Below are positions 11,721-27,000 of a DNA stretch of 64,000 bases, in pieces. The stretch is taken from positions 8,365,500 to 8,429,499 of the forward strand of contig JACDOX010000007.1 of the NCBI GenBank assembly GCA_014549065.1. The letters are read 5' to 3'. The position numbers and the translations under genes were made by a program. Source of the DNA: Cardinalis cardinalis. Lineage: Eukaryota; Chordata; Aves; Passeriformes; Cardinalidae. The notes beneath the pieces were generated by a model, which saw only the letters and a program-made list of their open reading frames with translations, ran no database searches and was not told the DNA's origin. Position 1 is the first letter of the stretch. Each line of letters starts with the position of its first letter.

Positions 11721-14700
11721 ATATTTTATCGAGAATGCAAACACTCTGCTTTCCATTAAGAGTTGAAGCCATTACAATAGTAGATGGAAGAGATGTAGGT
11801 GCCAAAGCATTTCTTGATACAAACAGTTCAGCAGATTCTGAATTAGAAGCTGTTTGTTTTCACTCCTTGTTGTTCAGTTGTTGATTCTATCTCAACTCTG
11901 CATTTTTCCTCCATTTGCATNATCTTATTTCCCTCCAATATTCTTATTAAGTTGATGAATGAATATTTTTGCCTTTTATTTCTATGCAACCTCCTTATTC
12001 TTTACACAACCACCTGTGTTTTTTTATGTAGGTGCTAAGCTATCTTATGTTTTAGTCTACCTCCCAGAAACATATAGAAGTTTGAAGAATAAACCAAAGT
12101 AGAAAATTATACTTTAGATTTTAATTACCTAATTTATGTTTTCCTCAATCCTGGTCCCTTTTAAAGAACAGCTAAAAAATAGAAGATGGCAATGCCAACT
12201 TTACATATGATTTTCAGACAATTTTCAGACATTTGCAGGAAAACAATTGAAGATTAGTTAGGCTGAGAATCAAAATCATGCAATTAACCAGACTATTTCT
12301 AGGGAAAGTAAATACCTTTTCTGTTAATTTTACAGAAGGGAAAACATAGTAGTTTTGTTTGTTTGGGCTTTTTTCATTTTGTTTCATTTTGTTTTAGCTC
12401 ATCTGCCTCAAACAAGATTGTGATACATTCTGATTACTTAGAACAAAACCTGCCAGAACTGGAGTTCCCGTTTCCTATGTTCAACTGCTGTTTTTCCCCA
12501 CTGAGCAGCAAGAGCTCAGACAGATGTATGTAATAAATTCAGAAATGTTGATCTGCACTAAAGATGAAAGGCTGAATAACAGTATAGTCATAAAACTGAA
12601 ACTTTTCATACCATGCAAGAAGCCTGTACTATATTTTACCCTACACTTTAAGATATATCACAATGACAGATTCTGTAATGTCAGGATATGGTATCGAAAG
12701 AATTCAAAGAAGTTTCTCAGCAGCTGCTGTTAGAATAGTTGCAATTGACTTATAAAGCTGTCTGAAACATAGTAGTTTTCACTATTTCTTACACTTTTGG
12801 AGTGCTTTTTTGTTAGTCGAAAATCAGATTCAGTCTAGCTAANGTATTCAGCCATTCCACAAGACTGCTAAAGATAATGTTTGTAGCAATAAACTGTGCT
12901 GGAAAGTTTATAGTAACAGGAAAAATATGTAAACAGAACTTCTGGAAGGTAAGTAATTTTTATTCAGACTATCCAAAACACCTTATTTTTTTTACTTTAT
13001 AATCATGTACTTAATGCAAAGTCCTAAAAAAATGTGGCTTGATAGTTCTGACCAAGGTCATAATCAACATCTGAACCTGTCAAAGCAGCTTCCAGCAAAG
13101 CCAGGAAAAGCCCTGACATTCTCAAGGCCCCCACTTCTCTCCTTTTACTTAGTTTTCCTAACAAATTTACTTGGTTTTCCTAAGGTGATATCTCTTTGCT
13201 TTATGAAACAGTANATTTTCCATCCATTTTATGGTAGGTTTCATATTCTTAATTCTTCTTTTAATGCAAAATAAAAATATTTCCCTCAGCTTCAAATGTG
13301 CATTGCAAGCCACCAGAAAGGATGCAATTGGGAGTTTTCTTAGTTAGAAAAGCAAAATGAGCCATTTAAAAGTGGCAACATTATTCAGAAGAAAAGAAAT
13401 AAAGAAGTGTAAGCTATTTTGGAAGAAACTTACCATTCCAAATTTCAAGAGACGTGCTTAACCATAGGACATAGTATAGCAGGCCTGTCCATGTTTCTGT
13501 GCACATTTGTCGGTTATTAGTACAGCAGTATCAGTTTCATTGACCCAGACATATACAGAAGTTCTACATGGAAGCAAAATTGAATCAGTTTAATTAATAG
13601 AAACCCATTTACACCTTAAAAATTAGGCCATTTTTAAACCATTTACTATTTGTGATGGAAATCCAATAGAATTTCNTTTTGCAATAAATACACGTAAACC
13701 TGCTTTTAAAAGGGTGTGTAGTATTCAGATTGCTAGCATACAATTGCTGACAAATAACTTCTTCATTCCTTTTTACAGGTAGCTTATGTTATGGCTGTTC
13801 TGTCTGCAGGACATTGTAAAGTCAACATCCATGGAAAACTTTAGACACACACTTAGCAAAAGTACTATCAAGCTTTATCAGTCACAGCAGGCAGATGCAA
13901 TTGTAAACACATTTCATTTGGAAAAGAAACAGCTTGGCTTATGATTGAGATAAATATTGGTTCACATTTTCAACATTTACTTTGTACTAATAGACTGTTT
14001 CATTTCATAAGCATATAAACAATCATAGTAAAGTTATGGCAGGACTGAAGTATACTGGCATATTTATTCCTTGAAGTTCTCCAATCAAAGACAAAACTCA
14101 GTTGTTTGCTTTGGTATTTATTTAACGATGTGAGCCCTGACTGGACTTGAGACAACCTCAAGTATTTCATAGAGCAGTGAGTTTCTTTTGAAATGGAGCA
14201 ATGTAAACACGCTTTCAGGTGTTGTATAAATAGCAAAACTGTAACGCATACTATTTCTTTAAATTAGCACAGAGTTAATAACTGATGGGGGAGGGGGTCA
14301 TATATAGGTTACTTGGCAAAACAACGCTATTTCTCAAGGTGTAGGAAAATGCAGAACACAAGTCTCAAAAGTGCAAAGTACATGATAGAATAATCAAGAT
14401 AATTTAGAACAGCCCCTGGATACCCNAAAAAGGCTATCAAAATGCTTCAGTGATAGTCTTGAAGTGTTTTTTTATCCCAACAAGCATATTATTATTACAG
14501 TAACACAGTAACCACCTTATAGCATTATAGTCAACCACTGAGAGACCTCAGGTGCTTCATGCATACTCTGTAAGTATTTTAATATGGGGGTTCTTGTTTC
14601 CTGCTCCTAAGCAGTTGCAATTTCCATCCTTTTCCTAGAGTTGAATCAAGATCAGTTCAGCCAATCAAGGGTAAAAGTTGGAAAAATCCATTAGTAAGCA

Positions 14701-17700
14701 CTGAGTGATGACAGAAACAATGATTAGACTAGTGACACTGCGGTACTGCTGTACAGATACAATTTAGTCATGACATTTTAATTTCTGTATTCTCTGTTGG
14801 ACACACCAACTACAGTCTACTAAAAGCACTTTAGTCAATATGCTCACAAACACACACATCCTCTCCAATTTTTAATGCTGAGAAGATGCATAAATTGCAA
14901 CTGGAGCCTGATATCACTAAAATTCAGATTAAAGGAGTAATGTGAGTGTTATTTGATACCACAGTGATTACTCCAANGGAAAAATAGTACAGTCAAGCTG
15001 GGACAGCTCAAAAAAGCTTGGAAAATTATTTTGGTTTTTTTGGAGCCAGTTTTCAGAGACAAGGAAACACAAAAATCCCTCTCAATATAAGACTAGAACT
15101 TCAGACATAAAACCAAATAAGAAAGAAAAATTCCAAAACAAAATACTTCTCAGAAATTATTAGAAGATCCTTTCTGATAAATTCTTTTGTTTCTTTTCAC
15201 CAGAACTGCAGAAATGTTTTCCCTAATTCTAAATATTTTTACCTGTTTGTCAGGTTGCCATGCTTTTCTGGCTCTTAAAATCTCACCTCTTCTACCAGCA
15301 AATCTTTAAGATGTTTCTATCCACATCTCTCCTCCATCTTTAAGAATTTTCACTCTACACAACATNTTGCTTAAACAGTGGACACAATTTAAAGTGATAT
15401 TCATTACCATAAAGAGTTATTGACAATGCATGTTCAAGCTAGCTTTGCATTTGGGGCCTGCTCATCAGGATTAGTGCATTTAACAAAGCAAATTAAACTA
15501 GATCCACTTGAATGAAAACATTCATTGAGTCCTAAATTGCAGAATACCCAAAGACAGACTGGACTCCCTTCTACAAAATTCCATTTCCGTCTCTTACAAA
15601 GTCATTAGAAGAGCTTGATGCTCGTAAAGGTGAGATTACATAAATATTTTTTAAGTCTTTGCATCTCAGTATTTTGCTAATAGGTGTCCCAACACTTTAT
15701 TAGGCTTTATAAAGAAATATATGCAGTTCTCTTCTATAGACAGAAAAGCAAATAATCAACCATGTAGAAAATGCATCGACTTTCAAGAATAATCCACTAC
15801 AATTACCAGCCCTGGTGTTAGGTGTTAAGAAGATGTCCAACCAGCATATCTGTTGTGTATTCACCAGAAGTGGGTGGCACGCAAAACCCTCACATTATTC
15901 CAATCAGTATCATGCCATAACCCTGACAGAAAGGGACTTGTGCTTGATGTCAGTTGTTCTATGACTGCCAACTCCATGGCAGATTTTGCTGGGAATAACT
16001 TTCATCTCCACTGACAAGTGAAATATAGTGAACAATGTTGTTACACTACTGAGATGAGAGTGAAAGGGCTATGTGTGAAGTGTCAGTCAGAAACAGCAGA
16101 GTACACAATACTTAATGTCACTTACAAATATAAAACATTTAGGAAATACCAAAATTATAAATTCATTAGTAGAAAAGAGGGAGTAAGCTCAACAAAGAGG
16201 TTTAATTTTTTTAAACAGAAAAAAGTCAGCAAACAGCACAGGATAGGGGTCAATGTGGGTAATCCTAATGAACAAGCATTGATTTCTGCTTTTGGAATCA
16301 ATAGCAAAATTACACCATGGCAGCAGAAATACATGCTTCTTGTACCAACCAACTTCTCCCCTTGAGGAGGGGAGGAGGCTTCTAGATGCGTACTTACCAC
16401 CATCTAAAATCTTTTGGTAGCAAAGTCAGTGAACTAATTCATCCAAAGATGAATGACATAAACTTTCTTCAGTATATCTTCCAAAATACGTGAATTCCAC
16501 AAAAATGTAAACCTTACTGACAGGAAAGAAATAAAAATTAGTTTTTTAAACTTTAGAATATACTGGAATATANAGACTTAATTGATGCACCAAGAACATG
16601 ATAATATGTATTGATGTGACCTTAGACTGAATATAGACTAAAGAAATATCTTCTGGAAAATTTAACCTCTGTTCACACACTTTAAAAAAACTGTTGAAAC
16701 CTGAAGAGGATTAAGAACAGGAAGCCTTCCAGTTCTAGAAAACATAAAGGACACCAAATGATTTATTTAGCTCTATTTAGATCCAGGGGGTTAAAAGTCA
16801 TAATATAAATAAAAAACAATTCCTGTTGAGCATGTACAAAGGCAAAGAAGAGCCTATGGTTATCATTAAAACATGATGTTTACTGTTTCTCACTTTTTCA
16901 TGTCCTAAATTCACCTTCTATTTCTTGTAGTGCAAGGTCTATGCTAAAACTGCAAGCCATTCTTATCACGCATTCTTGCAGTCTGTTATTCTGATGGTAC
17001 TCTTACCATTAGTGAATGTCTAAGAAATATAGAATATTCGTATTCTTCTTCAGCTCTGGAATTTATCGAATGAGCAGGACTATGTTCAGGCTAAACAGGT
17101 CTGCTTTTCTTCGTAGAACNCATGTGCCCTGTCCACATCATCCTTTGTGGCATTTGGCTTATTCCTGAGATCTCTGTTTCAGCACATAGGGGCTCACTGA
17201 TTCATTTTAAATAATGACTGACAAAACGCAAGACCAACACTTTCCTACATGCTCACTAGTGAATCCAGCCCATTTGTTGATCCCTCCTGAGTTCATTCTT
17301 ATGCATTTTCTTGTTTTTCCACACCTCTAAAACTCCTGTGGCTTTTTCTCCTTGAATATACGTGTAGCTTACTGATCTATTTGCTGAGGTGGTCCGTCTT
17401 GCACATCTGAGCTAAATGAAGTTCTANATTATACACAAATTCAAATGCACTCCATCCTAGATCCTTTCAAATAAGATCCCAGGCTTTGCAATCAGTCAAA
17501 ACCACTCTCATTCAAATGCCTAANGGCATCTTCCTAGACAACCAGTATTCACTCTTCTCCTTGTTTTCTCAGTTACTCATCAACTCCAATTTTTTTTTTA
17601 ATGCCTATCCTCTTATGACTATCTGCCATTACTTTTTTTAGGTTTTTTCCTTATCTTTCCAATTTATCTGTCAGTGGGTTCTTCCTCAAAATATCTTTTA

Positions 17701-18210
17701 AATGTGATGCTCCCAATACCTGAACAACATAACCAATATCACTCATTGTAAAATCTGATTTGCTGNTTCTTTTTCTACCTGGCTTTTATAGGCTCTGCTT
17801 TTGATGAGTATAGTATTTGGCACAACAAAGGTCATGAGTTTGAGCTCCAACTTATAGCAACATTAACCATATTAAAATCAGCTTTCAACCTTTTGGATTC
17901 TTCATATCTCTGTGAAACCATCACATCTCAGTACAGACATACAAAATCAATTTTTTGATTTTTTCTCTAGAATTCAGGTGGTTTGCTGATAAACATTAAT
18001 TTTCAAAAAGGTGAAAATAAACAAAATAAATGGGTTAATTCTGATGTGTCAGTAAGTTGAATAAGGAAANATTAGGGTACATGAGTGTTTGAATTCTGGG
18101 TCCATCAAATATTAAGTGTTCTAAGGAAAGTACATAATCAAATGCTATGCAGATGTGTGAACAGGCTAAAAACCATAGCAGTAATATTGTTCTTTTAATT
18201 AAAAGTGAAG

Positions 18211-18253
18211 CAAGAAAAAAAATCAAACAAAAAACAAACAAAAAACCAAAACC
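18211..18253 (+). repeat. A-rich (CAAA)n tract
   Basis: About 43 bases of 'caaac/aaac' units on the plus strand. No retroelement body is recognisable just upstream, so I do not treat it as a poly-A tail. Confidence 0.65.
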
Positions 18254-21200
18254 TTGCTTTGACGTGAAATTCTAAAATCTCACATAAAGAAATGTCTCAG
18301 CTTTTTTAATTCATGTGAATAAAACTGCAGAATTCCAATCATCCAAACTTAAAAACATAGATCAAATAGAAACCATTCCAAAGTTCAAAGAAAAATTGAT
18401 GACTTTAATCTCTCATTGACATGGCATTGATTAAAGTGACCACAAAATCATATCTTTAGGCTTATATCCAGTCTTCAATTGCAACAAACTCAAAAAGAAA
18501 ATCAACTGAATTTTGACAAAGCCATTTTGCCTAAGTATTTATTCTTTTAAAAATAGAGGCAAAACAATCAAATTTAAAAACTTGTCATGACTTCAAGGTT
18601 TGCTATAATATTTTTAATATTCTGCACCTTGTCTCTAAATACTTGTAAAGGAGAATTTTATTTTTAAATAAAATATTCTGAAATAATATCTTTTTTGCCA
18701 GAATAACTCATGTCTTAAAGGAACTATACTGCTATATTTATGTGTGTTTTTCTTCTTTTTCCTCCAGCTTTATGCAGAATCTCAAAGTTCTTCAGAGTAC
18801 CTTATTCTCGCGAGACTGCACTGCTTCTCCTTCTCTGCAATGTAGTAAATGTGAAAGTTGACCTCACAGGTCTTAAATAGGTGCCCTTTGCTTTTATGCT
18901 AGTCATGAAAATCACAATTGCTGTAATAATTTGCTCCTAGCAGTAGTCTAGCAGCTGTCTAAATTTACAAGGTCAGCTCTAGCACAACCTAAGCCAAACT
19001 TTTTAGAGACCTCAGGGTCAGGTTTCAAATAACTGCACATTCCTACTTTAACCAAAAGTAATCCCTGAGACTCAGCACACTTTAAAGATGAATGTTCATC
19101 TCTTCTCACATTTGAAACTTCAAAGGCCCAATTACTACTGGGCTGACATGGGCTGTTTCATGATACTTCCTGTGCAAAGTGCTACCTCTCTGCACTCTGT
19201 GTTTCTGATGCTTCTGTTATCACTGGTCAGTTGCTCTTTGGCAACACAAAATTCAATACCAGATTTCCTGTCACTTCTTCCTTGCACTTGTTAAAAGCAA
19301 TTACTGTTAGCATCCATATTTGAACTTTGAGTTCTGTTTCCGGGATTGTTTATANTCTTTACGATGGCTACATTAATCACCAGCTATTGGGTTATCTTAC
19401 AGTCAAAACTATTGGAAACACCTGGCTGGAAGATAAAAACAAAAGTAAGGCTACCAAAAATATCAGGATTAAGCTCAAGATAATGCCACTATAAGGCTGT
19501 CTTTATGCAATCTGCTTTCAGGGGAAAACATTGACAAAANGAATCAATTGATTCAAAGATAATTTTTCTCTTGATAGCAGCAATACTCTTCAAAGTGTAT
19601 TTGTGCATTTTTGCTATTGAGAGTGTTCAGTTGCTGTTTTCATTTCCATTCAATGACTAAAAAGTTTTTAAAAAACGGAAAAAAATCAAGAGCAAAAATT
19701 TATATTACAATCAAATCACACACCTTTTGCTTGCAACTTTTATCGCCTAAGTGGGTCTTTTTAACAATACTTTCCTCTCTGGTATAAAATCAAAACTTAG
19801 CATTCTTCATTTAGTATCAATGTTGATTTTTTAAAATAATCTTTTGTGATACATCATTAAGAAAAGACCTTGGTTAATTTATTAAATTCTTAGTCAATAT
19901 GTGACAGTAAAGGAGAACAACCCCAGGATGGCCAGTTACTGAAAAGAATCATGAATTCACAGGACAGATGGAATGGGTTTAGAATGGACAGGAAAGGACA
20001 AGATTTCTTGTATGAAATAGTTACTCTTTTTTTCATTTTTATTGCAGTTCAATATTGTTTAATATAATTAGACATAATAACATAGTTTGCNTGGCAGTGT
20101 TCATGTAAGAAAAACTTCAGTGACTTCTGAATNGTGTTTTAAAAGATGTGAGGACTTATAACTTATTTGAGAAGATTAAACCTAATACAACTGTAAAAAA
20201 TTCAAAGTTCAATTGTGACTTGATATTACCAAGCAATTTTGAAATTGTTTGTCCTCTATAAGGAAAGAAATCAGTGAAATCATTCCCAGTAACTTAATAC
20301 CCTTAAATGGTTTATAATAAAATGGTTTGCTCTTCTTTCAGGGATTTACCTTAATGATATCATTCCAAAGGAGTCTGGTTTAGATCAAACTGGGTTAAAG
20401 ATCATGACTGTCAAAAGATGATGTCACTTAGATTCCATTACTAATAAAAGCAGAGGTCATTTTGAGTACAGAAACAGATTGATATTCATGCTTTCTTTAC
20501 CTCTAATATCTTTAGTCATGCATTACAAAGGTAAAACTTCACCCATTCCAACGTAGATCAAGAACATAGTACATGAACTTCATATTTACAGTTCTCTAGC
20601 ACAGTTGATAAAAAAGTCAATGGCAAGAAACATCCAAAATCAATTTCAATAAATGAAATCACTTTGTCTAGGAAATTATAATTTTAGCATTTTACAAAGA
20701 ATNAGGTTAGAGATGCAAAAATTGCATCCTAATTTATTCATCCATTCAGATGTAAATAAAAGCAGTCAGTATAGCCAATACTCAGTATGACTGTGAAATG
20801 TAAAGTTAGGATAGCCTAATATAAGATTGAAAGGCTAAAACCTTACAACCTATTTACAACACTTCAGTAGTTGTTCTTCTCTTGTCTTACCTATTTAATA
20901 TTTTGTATCTTCCTAGTACTGTTTGCTGTGCCTGGTATTTTCCAAAACTATCCAGCTTTTTCTTACACCTAGAAAACACNAAATATATAACTAAAATACA
21001 AATTAAAAAATAATTGCAAAATAAAACAAGATTAACCACCTGCAATGATGAACTGCAATTATAATTTAGAACAAGAAAAAATAGAAGTCAAATTAAACAA
21101 AAGACTATTTGCCACCACAGGATCGTCAAGTTGTATGGAATAGTAGCTTTCAGAGAAATCTCTAAGAAGTCAAACAAAATAAAGTCCTATGATTTTCACT

Positions 21201-23756
21201 ACAGGTTTATGTCTTCCATCAGCAGTCTAACGTGTGAAAGAAAAAACAGATACAAAACACTGAGCACTTGGTGAGTGTAAAAAGAGGTATGTGTCTAGCT
21301 ATGATGGACTTTGGCCTGAGTACTTAGGATCCTACTTGTCAACTCCTGCTTACCTGATTTCATTATTTTAGGCATTGAAATCCAGTTAAGTTTACTGCTA
21401 AGACTCCAGGAAAGATTCAGAACCAGCCCATTCTGCTAGCCAAGATTACATTTACTTTTGTATAGTTAGACTCTTAGAAAGGACCACTAGATGGGGGTGT
21501 GACAGACAGGGCAACAACTTCCTTGGATGTTTGTGGTGCCTCCAAAAAGACGAGCTCTTTGTTAGCTCTGACACATATTACTATGAAATGCTACAGTTCC
21601 TCTCTGCATTCATTTTTGATAAAGTTCCTGAGAACTGTACACAGTTCCTGTGTACTTAAATGTTACCTATTGCCAAAACATTTACTTCAGGAGNATGTTG
21701 TAATATGTTCTTCCACAGTCTGTCCTTAGATATTCAACCAAAACCACCATTTTACTCTTCAATTTTTCCTTACTCTTTCTTCTTTACATTTCTCCATGCC
21801 AGTTCTCCTCTGTCTACTTTATTGTCAAGGTTTCTTTTAAATTAGGTTCTGCTGTGCAACCTGTAANATGTAAAAGAACTGGGGGAAAAAAGGCAAAAAA
21901 AAAAATCCCTTTCTCAAAGAGGAACCATCATATTTTGAAACCTGCATTTTTTTCCCTATTCTGCTTTTATGTTTTGTTATCCTTTGGGTATGAAATAGTT
22001 AAAAAAACCCTAGAAAANTATCTTTTTTGATTCTGAAATTTCAGTAGCAAAACTGAACAAAAACTAGCATTAATAGAATAATAATGTTTAAACACAAAAC
22101 TTTTCATAAGGAAATAATCTTCTGCTTGAAATTCAGAAAGGTTGTATAAATACATTTAAATGAACNCTTTACAATATACATTCCTGATAAAATGTTTAAC
22201 TTGCACTTAAAGCAATGTGTCATATGGAGAACTAAACAAAGTTCAATCTAATGTGCATAAAACAAGCTTTGGAAAAAATAAACACTGCCAGATACTTCAT
22301 AGGTTGAATCAACTATACAACCTGTTGAAACATGTGAATTATCTGCTGAATCAGAGATTTAATCTACTAAATCAAAGTTAGCACCTACTGAGTCAAGCAC
22401 AGCACCTAGCAAAAAACTATTAGTACAGATTTATAGGTATTCAAGTGAATTACAGTAAACACATTGCTCAATAAATACAAAGTGGATGCCATCTATTTAT
22501 TGCATTATGTTTTGATGGCAACAAGTGTTCTGCTATGAGGGAATTTCCCATTCAAATAGCAAGAAATAAGGTCTTCCTTTTGTGAGTCAGTTTTCTTCAT
22601 TAGATGGCACAGATCCTCACCAATGAATTCATAGTTAATCTAATGTCTCAGCAGAACNTGTAGGAATAATCAGGGCGAGGGGCAGGGAGAAGACATCTGT
22701 GCAGTTTCTTTGCTCCCTGCTTCTTTTATTATTCTTTCTCTCATATATCACACTGTTACACATGTAACTGCAATGAAAAGTGTGTGAGAAGAAAAAGGGC
22801 TCTTGTCCAATGCAATTCAGGAAAATTTCAGTTTGTAAATGCTCTGTTTCAGCAGCAGATGTTTCTGCACACTATATCTTTTCTCAAATTCTCCAGTCCC
22901 TCTACTTGTACAAGCTTGTATAAAGGCTTATTTTTTTGGAATGAAACATACTACATCTGAATTGTCTTTTGTCCCTACACAAACTTTTTTCCTGAATATT
23001 TGTGGGGTTTTGGTATTTTGTTTGACAGACCTTCTTTGTATAAAGACCAGGGAATGTTGCTTTTTAATTCCATTTGTTCCTTAATATTATGAAGAAAATA
23101 CTAATGTCCCTTAGCTATAGTATTAAGAGGTGTCTTTTTTCTCTACATCTCATACCTTCTGATCAGGTTACAGCANTCATTTCATTTCATTGGTTTTGTG
23201 TATTGATATCCATAGTAAGTATACTTTTCTTTTAGACCTGCCATTTAAGTCCTATTGTTGCCTTTTAAGAGCCATTTCCTATCTTTTTGATTACGGCCTG
23301 ATTATGGCTTTTGAGACATAGTATATGTGCCTACATTTACGTCTTCATTTGTATCAGGAGAGCAGTTTCGAACTGCCAGTTGTCCCCATTTTATCTATTC
23401 TGATATGCACCATGGAGCTGCTATGGAGCACTTGAACTGAAATCCTTTGAAGTGAAACTAAGGAAGAAGGAGCAGTTCCAATGCACACCAGCTGCAAATG
23501 GGCTGGAGACTATAGGATAGNCTAGAGTTTATCCCCCCTCCTTCCCTCCTATTAAAATGTGACTTGTGTGGGCATGAACACCAAGTGTTTCATAGTGCAG
23601 ATCTTGCTTCTGCTGGTCTACTTGCTACTGCAGACATACCAGAGAGAAAGGCAATCCCAACTACCTTTCACATTCTTCTTTAGCAAATCTAGGACCTAAA
23701 NTCACATCCACATACTCCTACTTATAATAATATTATGTTTTATTGTGATTACCATT

Positions 23757-24028
23757 GACAGGACTCAAGGAAATGGCATGAAACTGAGTCAGNGATGTTT
23801 AGGCTGGATATCAGGAAAAGGATTTTCACCCAGAGGGTGTTTGGGCACTGGAACAGACTCCCCAGGGAGGCGGCCACAGCACCAAGCCTGACAGAGTTCA
23901 AGGAGCATTTGGACAACGCTTTCAGATATGATGTGACTCTTGGAATGTCCTGTGTAAGGCCGGGAGCTGAACTCAATGATTCTGATAGGTCCCTTTCAAT
24001 TCAGCATATTCTGTGATTTTATGATTCT
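23757..24028 (+). mobile_element. CR1 LINE, 3' end
   Basis: Plus-strand CR1 tail beginning in the 'gacaggactcaaggaaatgg' block, then 'aggctggatatcaggaaaag', 'ggcactggaacagactcccc', 'gagttcaaggagcatttgga', 'ggtccctttcaattcagcat' and the terminal 'ctgtgattttatgattctgg'. It is better preserved than most copies in the window, suggesting a younger subfamily. The 73-codon plus frame inside it lies in the CR1 3' region and is not a host gene. Confidence 0.95.
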
Positions 24029-24034
24029 GGATAT

Positions 24035-27000
24035 ATAAGTTGACTCTGCATAGGAAGAAAAATGTATTAAGATTTTTATGTAGACAGTAAGGTAAAAGCT
24101 TTCTTTCTTTTAAAAGATTCATGCAGGGAAGGTAAAAACTCCAGAAATAATTTTATGGTGAAATAAGCAAAATTAAAATGAAAATTCAAAGCTATCACAT
24201 ATATGGATNCTGTAATACTAAAAATGAGTCAAAACACAAAAAAGTCAAGCTTTTCTAATTAGATTTTTGATATATCAAGCAGCAATCTATTTCATTTTCA
24301 CTGTGCAGGATGTTCCATTCTGATGCAGCATCTAATATTTACCTGTCAGTAACAGGTATGGAGAAATAANAATTAACCTACATTCTTATCATAANTTGAG
24401 TGAGATTGGTTTGCTTTTCTGTTGTTCTTTTCCTTTTTTNCTTCATCATTGCATAAGAAATACAAGGAAATCTGAATTATAAATCTGAATTACAATCAAT
24501 GAAGTAATAGACTTTCTGCAAAAGGTTTTGTTGATTCAGTGACGTAAGATATTTGAGTGTTTGGGCTAGTTATCAATAGCTTAACATGGTACTGGAAATA
24601 GAACACTGACTGTTACAGAAAGGTTGCATGTTGTCCAGCAACCAAGTTATGTTTCCAGAGGATGAATTTTCATATGGCACGTAACTGTGAAACAGGTTTT
24701 ACTCATTAATACATGACTTGTTACTGATCTAAAAGAAAATTGATTAGTTATTTGCTCTGCACCATGCTTGAGATACTGAGAAGCAGCTGCATATGTCTTT
24801 TATCTATGGATTTGTCACACAGCATTTTCTGTTCATACACACAGGGTCAAAAAAACTTATTTGTTTTACCTAAAGCAAACAACGACATCCATTATGAACC
24901 TACTTCAGCTCCTTTGGTATCTTGGAATAGGCACACACTAAACAGAAAGTGACATATACAGTACGTCTTTTAATAAGCTGAAATACGTTGTTTATGGTGG
25001 CTGAACATTTCTTAAAACCACAAGGCAGCTACAATTACTTTACACTGAACATGCAAAGAAAGAGTACTCATTATCTTTTATAAAAGCCAGCAAAATGATC
25101 TAACAATGTCTGATACTGTTGCTCATAGAAAAATCTAAGTTTTGAAAGGTTAAATAAGTAATTATTGTAGAAAAAATGCAAACTGTTCTGCTTATTAATG
25201 AAAAATTACCTTTTATTGTTAGATAAAATAGATTTTCCATTCATCTGGTTTTGAATGGTTAGTGTCAAGNTATATAACGAGATAAAACATTATCTGTAGG
25301 ATAATAATAAAATAATAACAACATTTGATTAATTATTATTAGAGCAGTAGCAATAAACACTACCAGGAAAGACACAAAAATTTCTTACTTGAGAACTTAG
25401 AATAGAAATAGACAGCAGCAGAAGGGAAATGAGATCAAAAGGAGTGAACAGGAGGAAAAAAAATGAGTTTGTGCATTAAAAAGGTTGCATATGTTAAAGG
25501 TTTTTATACAGGGATGATTTGCCATTGATTAGGACTCTCCAATCGGAAAAAGTTGGTTGGATGGAATTAGGCTTTGAGTGCCATATCTAGCAGTTTACTT
25601 CCCTCCTCTTTAACTCAGTCTCCCTCATTAATAGATGACAAATGGATTAATGGAGACAAATAGTGACTTCAGCATAAGAATATTTGTAATCACTGTGATC
25701 TCATTTTCCTTCAAGTTTCCAGATGCACCTCACTCTCTTCTGTCACTGGAAAAACTAGTAGTTACTTTTAGAAGNTGTCTGACAGAGACCTGCTCTATCA
25801 TTATGCAGCTCCCAATGCCAGTTTCCCTGGAACATAACACTTATTCTGTCCTTGGGCTCTTAACCAAATCACTCATAAAAATCAGTAAATTCTGGTATTT
25901 CAGCCATAAAAAACACAGAACCATCTTGACTATAAAAGTGCAGAGATCAAGTCATTACCACCTTCCACAAATTTGATCCCTGTCCTCCTAACACCCTGCA
26001 TTTTCTCCAGGTTAGTGCATTTCTTTTAAGGACTTAGTGCCGGACAACTTAATACATCCTTCCCAGGATCTGGCTGTCAGGACTCAGGGATGCCTCAGTC
26101 CCTGCACAGANCTGGTCACTATCCTTGTTGAAGATGAGTAGAGGCACACAGACAGCACCCTGATGTCTATTCAGGAAATAATCTTAAACAAATTCCAAGA
26201 GTTTCAGTTTGGTGGCTGTATTTCTATGGAAAGCCACCAGGAAATATAGGAAAAAAATAGGAAGCCAGGCAGTCCTATTTTATAAATGTTTATGCAAACA
26301 TAAGGAAAAAAAANCCCAAAAAAGCAAAACAACAACGGAAAAAGCAGCATTTTGCAAANTCAATCTGAAGTATACTGAAGCACTCTGACATACAGCAGCG
26401 AAAATTACATACTTGACTGGAGCAAGTATGAACTCATTCCAGCACAAGTTTCTTTTCATGGCCTATAGTTATTGCAGGGTATCACTTGACTATGAAAGGA
26501 ACTTCTTAAATGAAAAATAAAATTATATATAGGCAAGAGTGGAACCATATTCTTTCGGTCATAAAACAATTGGGAAAAAATATTCCACAATATATAAAAG
26601 CATCACGTTTTTAATATGTGATATCTTTTGCAAAATTTTAGGATACAGCTTTGTTAAAAGTGTCTTAACTCTAGAATTGAAGAAAAATTTTGTTGTAAAT
26701 TCAGAGAAGGTTTTAACTGGAAATAAAAATTGAGACATAACTACACAAACTAATATTTTTTTTTCCTGAGAGCACAAACCTGATTGCTCTTATGCTGCTT
26801 ACATCCTCTTCACACTTCTCGCCATTTTCCTTAAAGAATTGCATCACTGTGTTGGATATTGCACTGGAAACTAAGGCCATGTAAATTTGAAGTCCTTCCC
26901 AAGNTCATTTCTTGATGTATTTTTTGATTTCTTCCTTCGGAAGCTTCTTTGTAAGAATTGTACTAAGATCCCTCCATTCTTTTTGAGAAGGATGGGGACA

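Larger units (their letters stand above)
7770..23750. other. Long unassigned AT-rich region
   Basis: Sixteen kilobases in which I find no CR1, LTR, SINE, RNA gene or convincing exon. The longest open frame is 115 codons (16018-16365, +). It has no recognisable domain and is overlapped by an 82-codon frame on the other strand. Local compositional features are a purine-rich plus strand around 10780-11720, a GGGA tract near 11512-11532, and an A/CAAA-rich tract at 18211-18253. This may be intergenic DNA or a large intron. Confidence 0.5.

Noticed and set aside
16018..16365. 115-codon plus-strand frame
   Set aside because: Low-complexity Lys/Tyr/Asn-rich translation expected from AT-rich DNA. 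No domain is seen.
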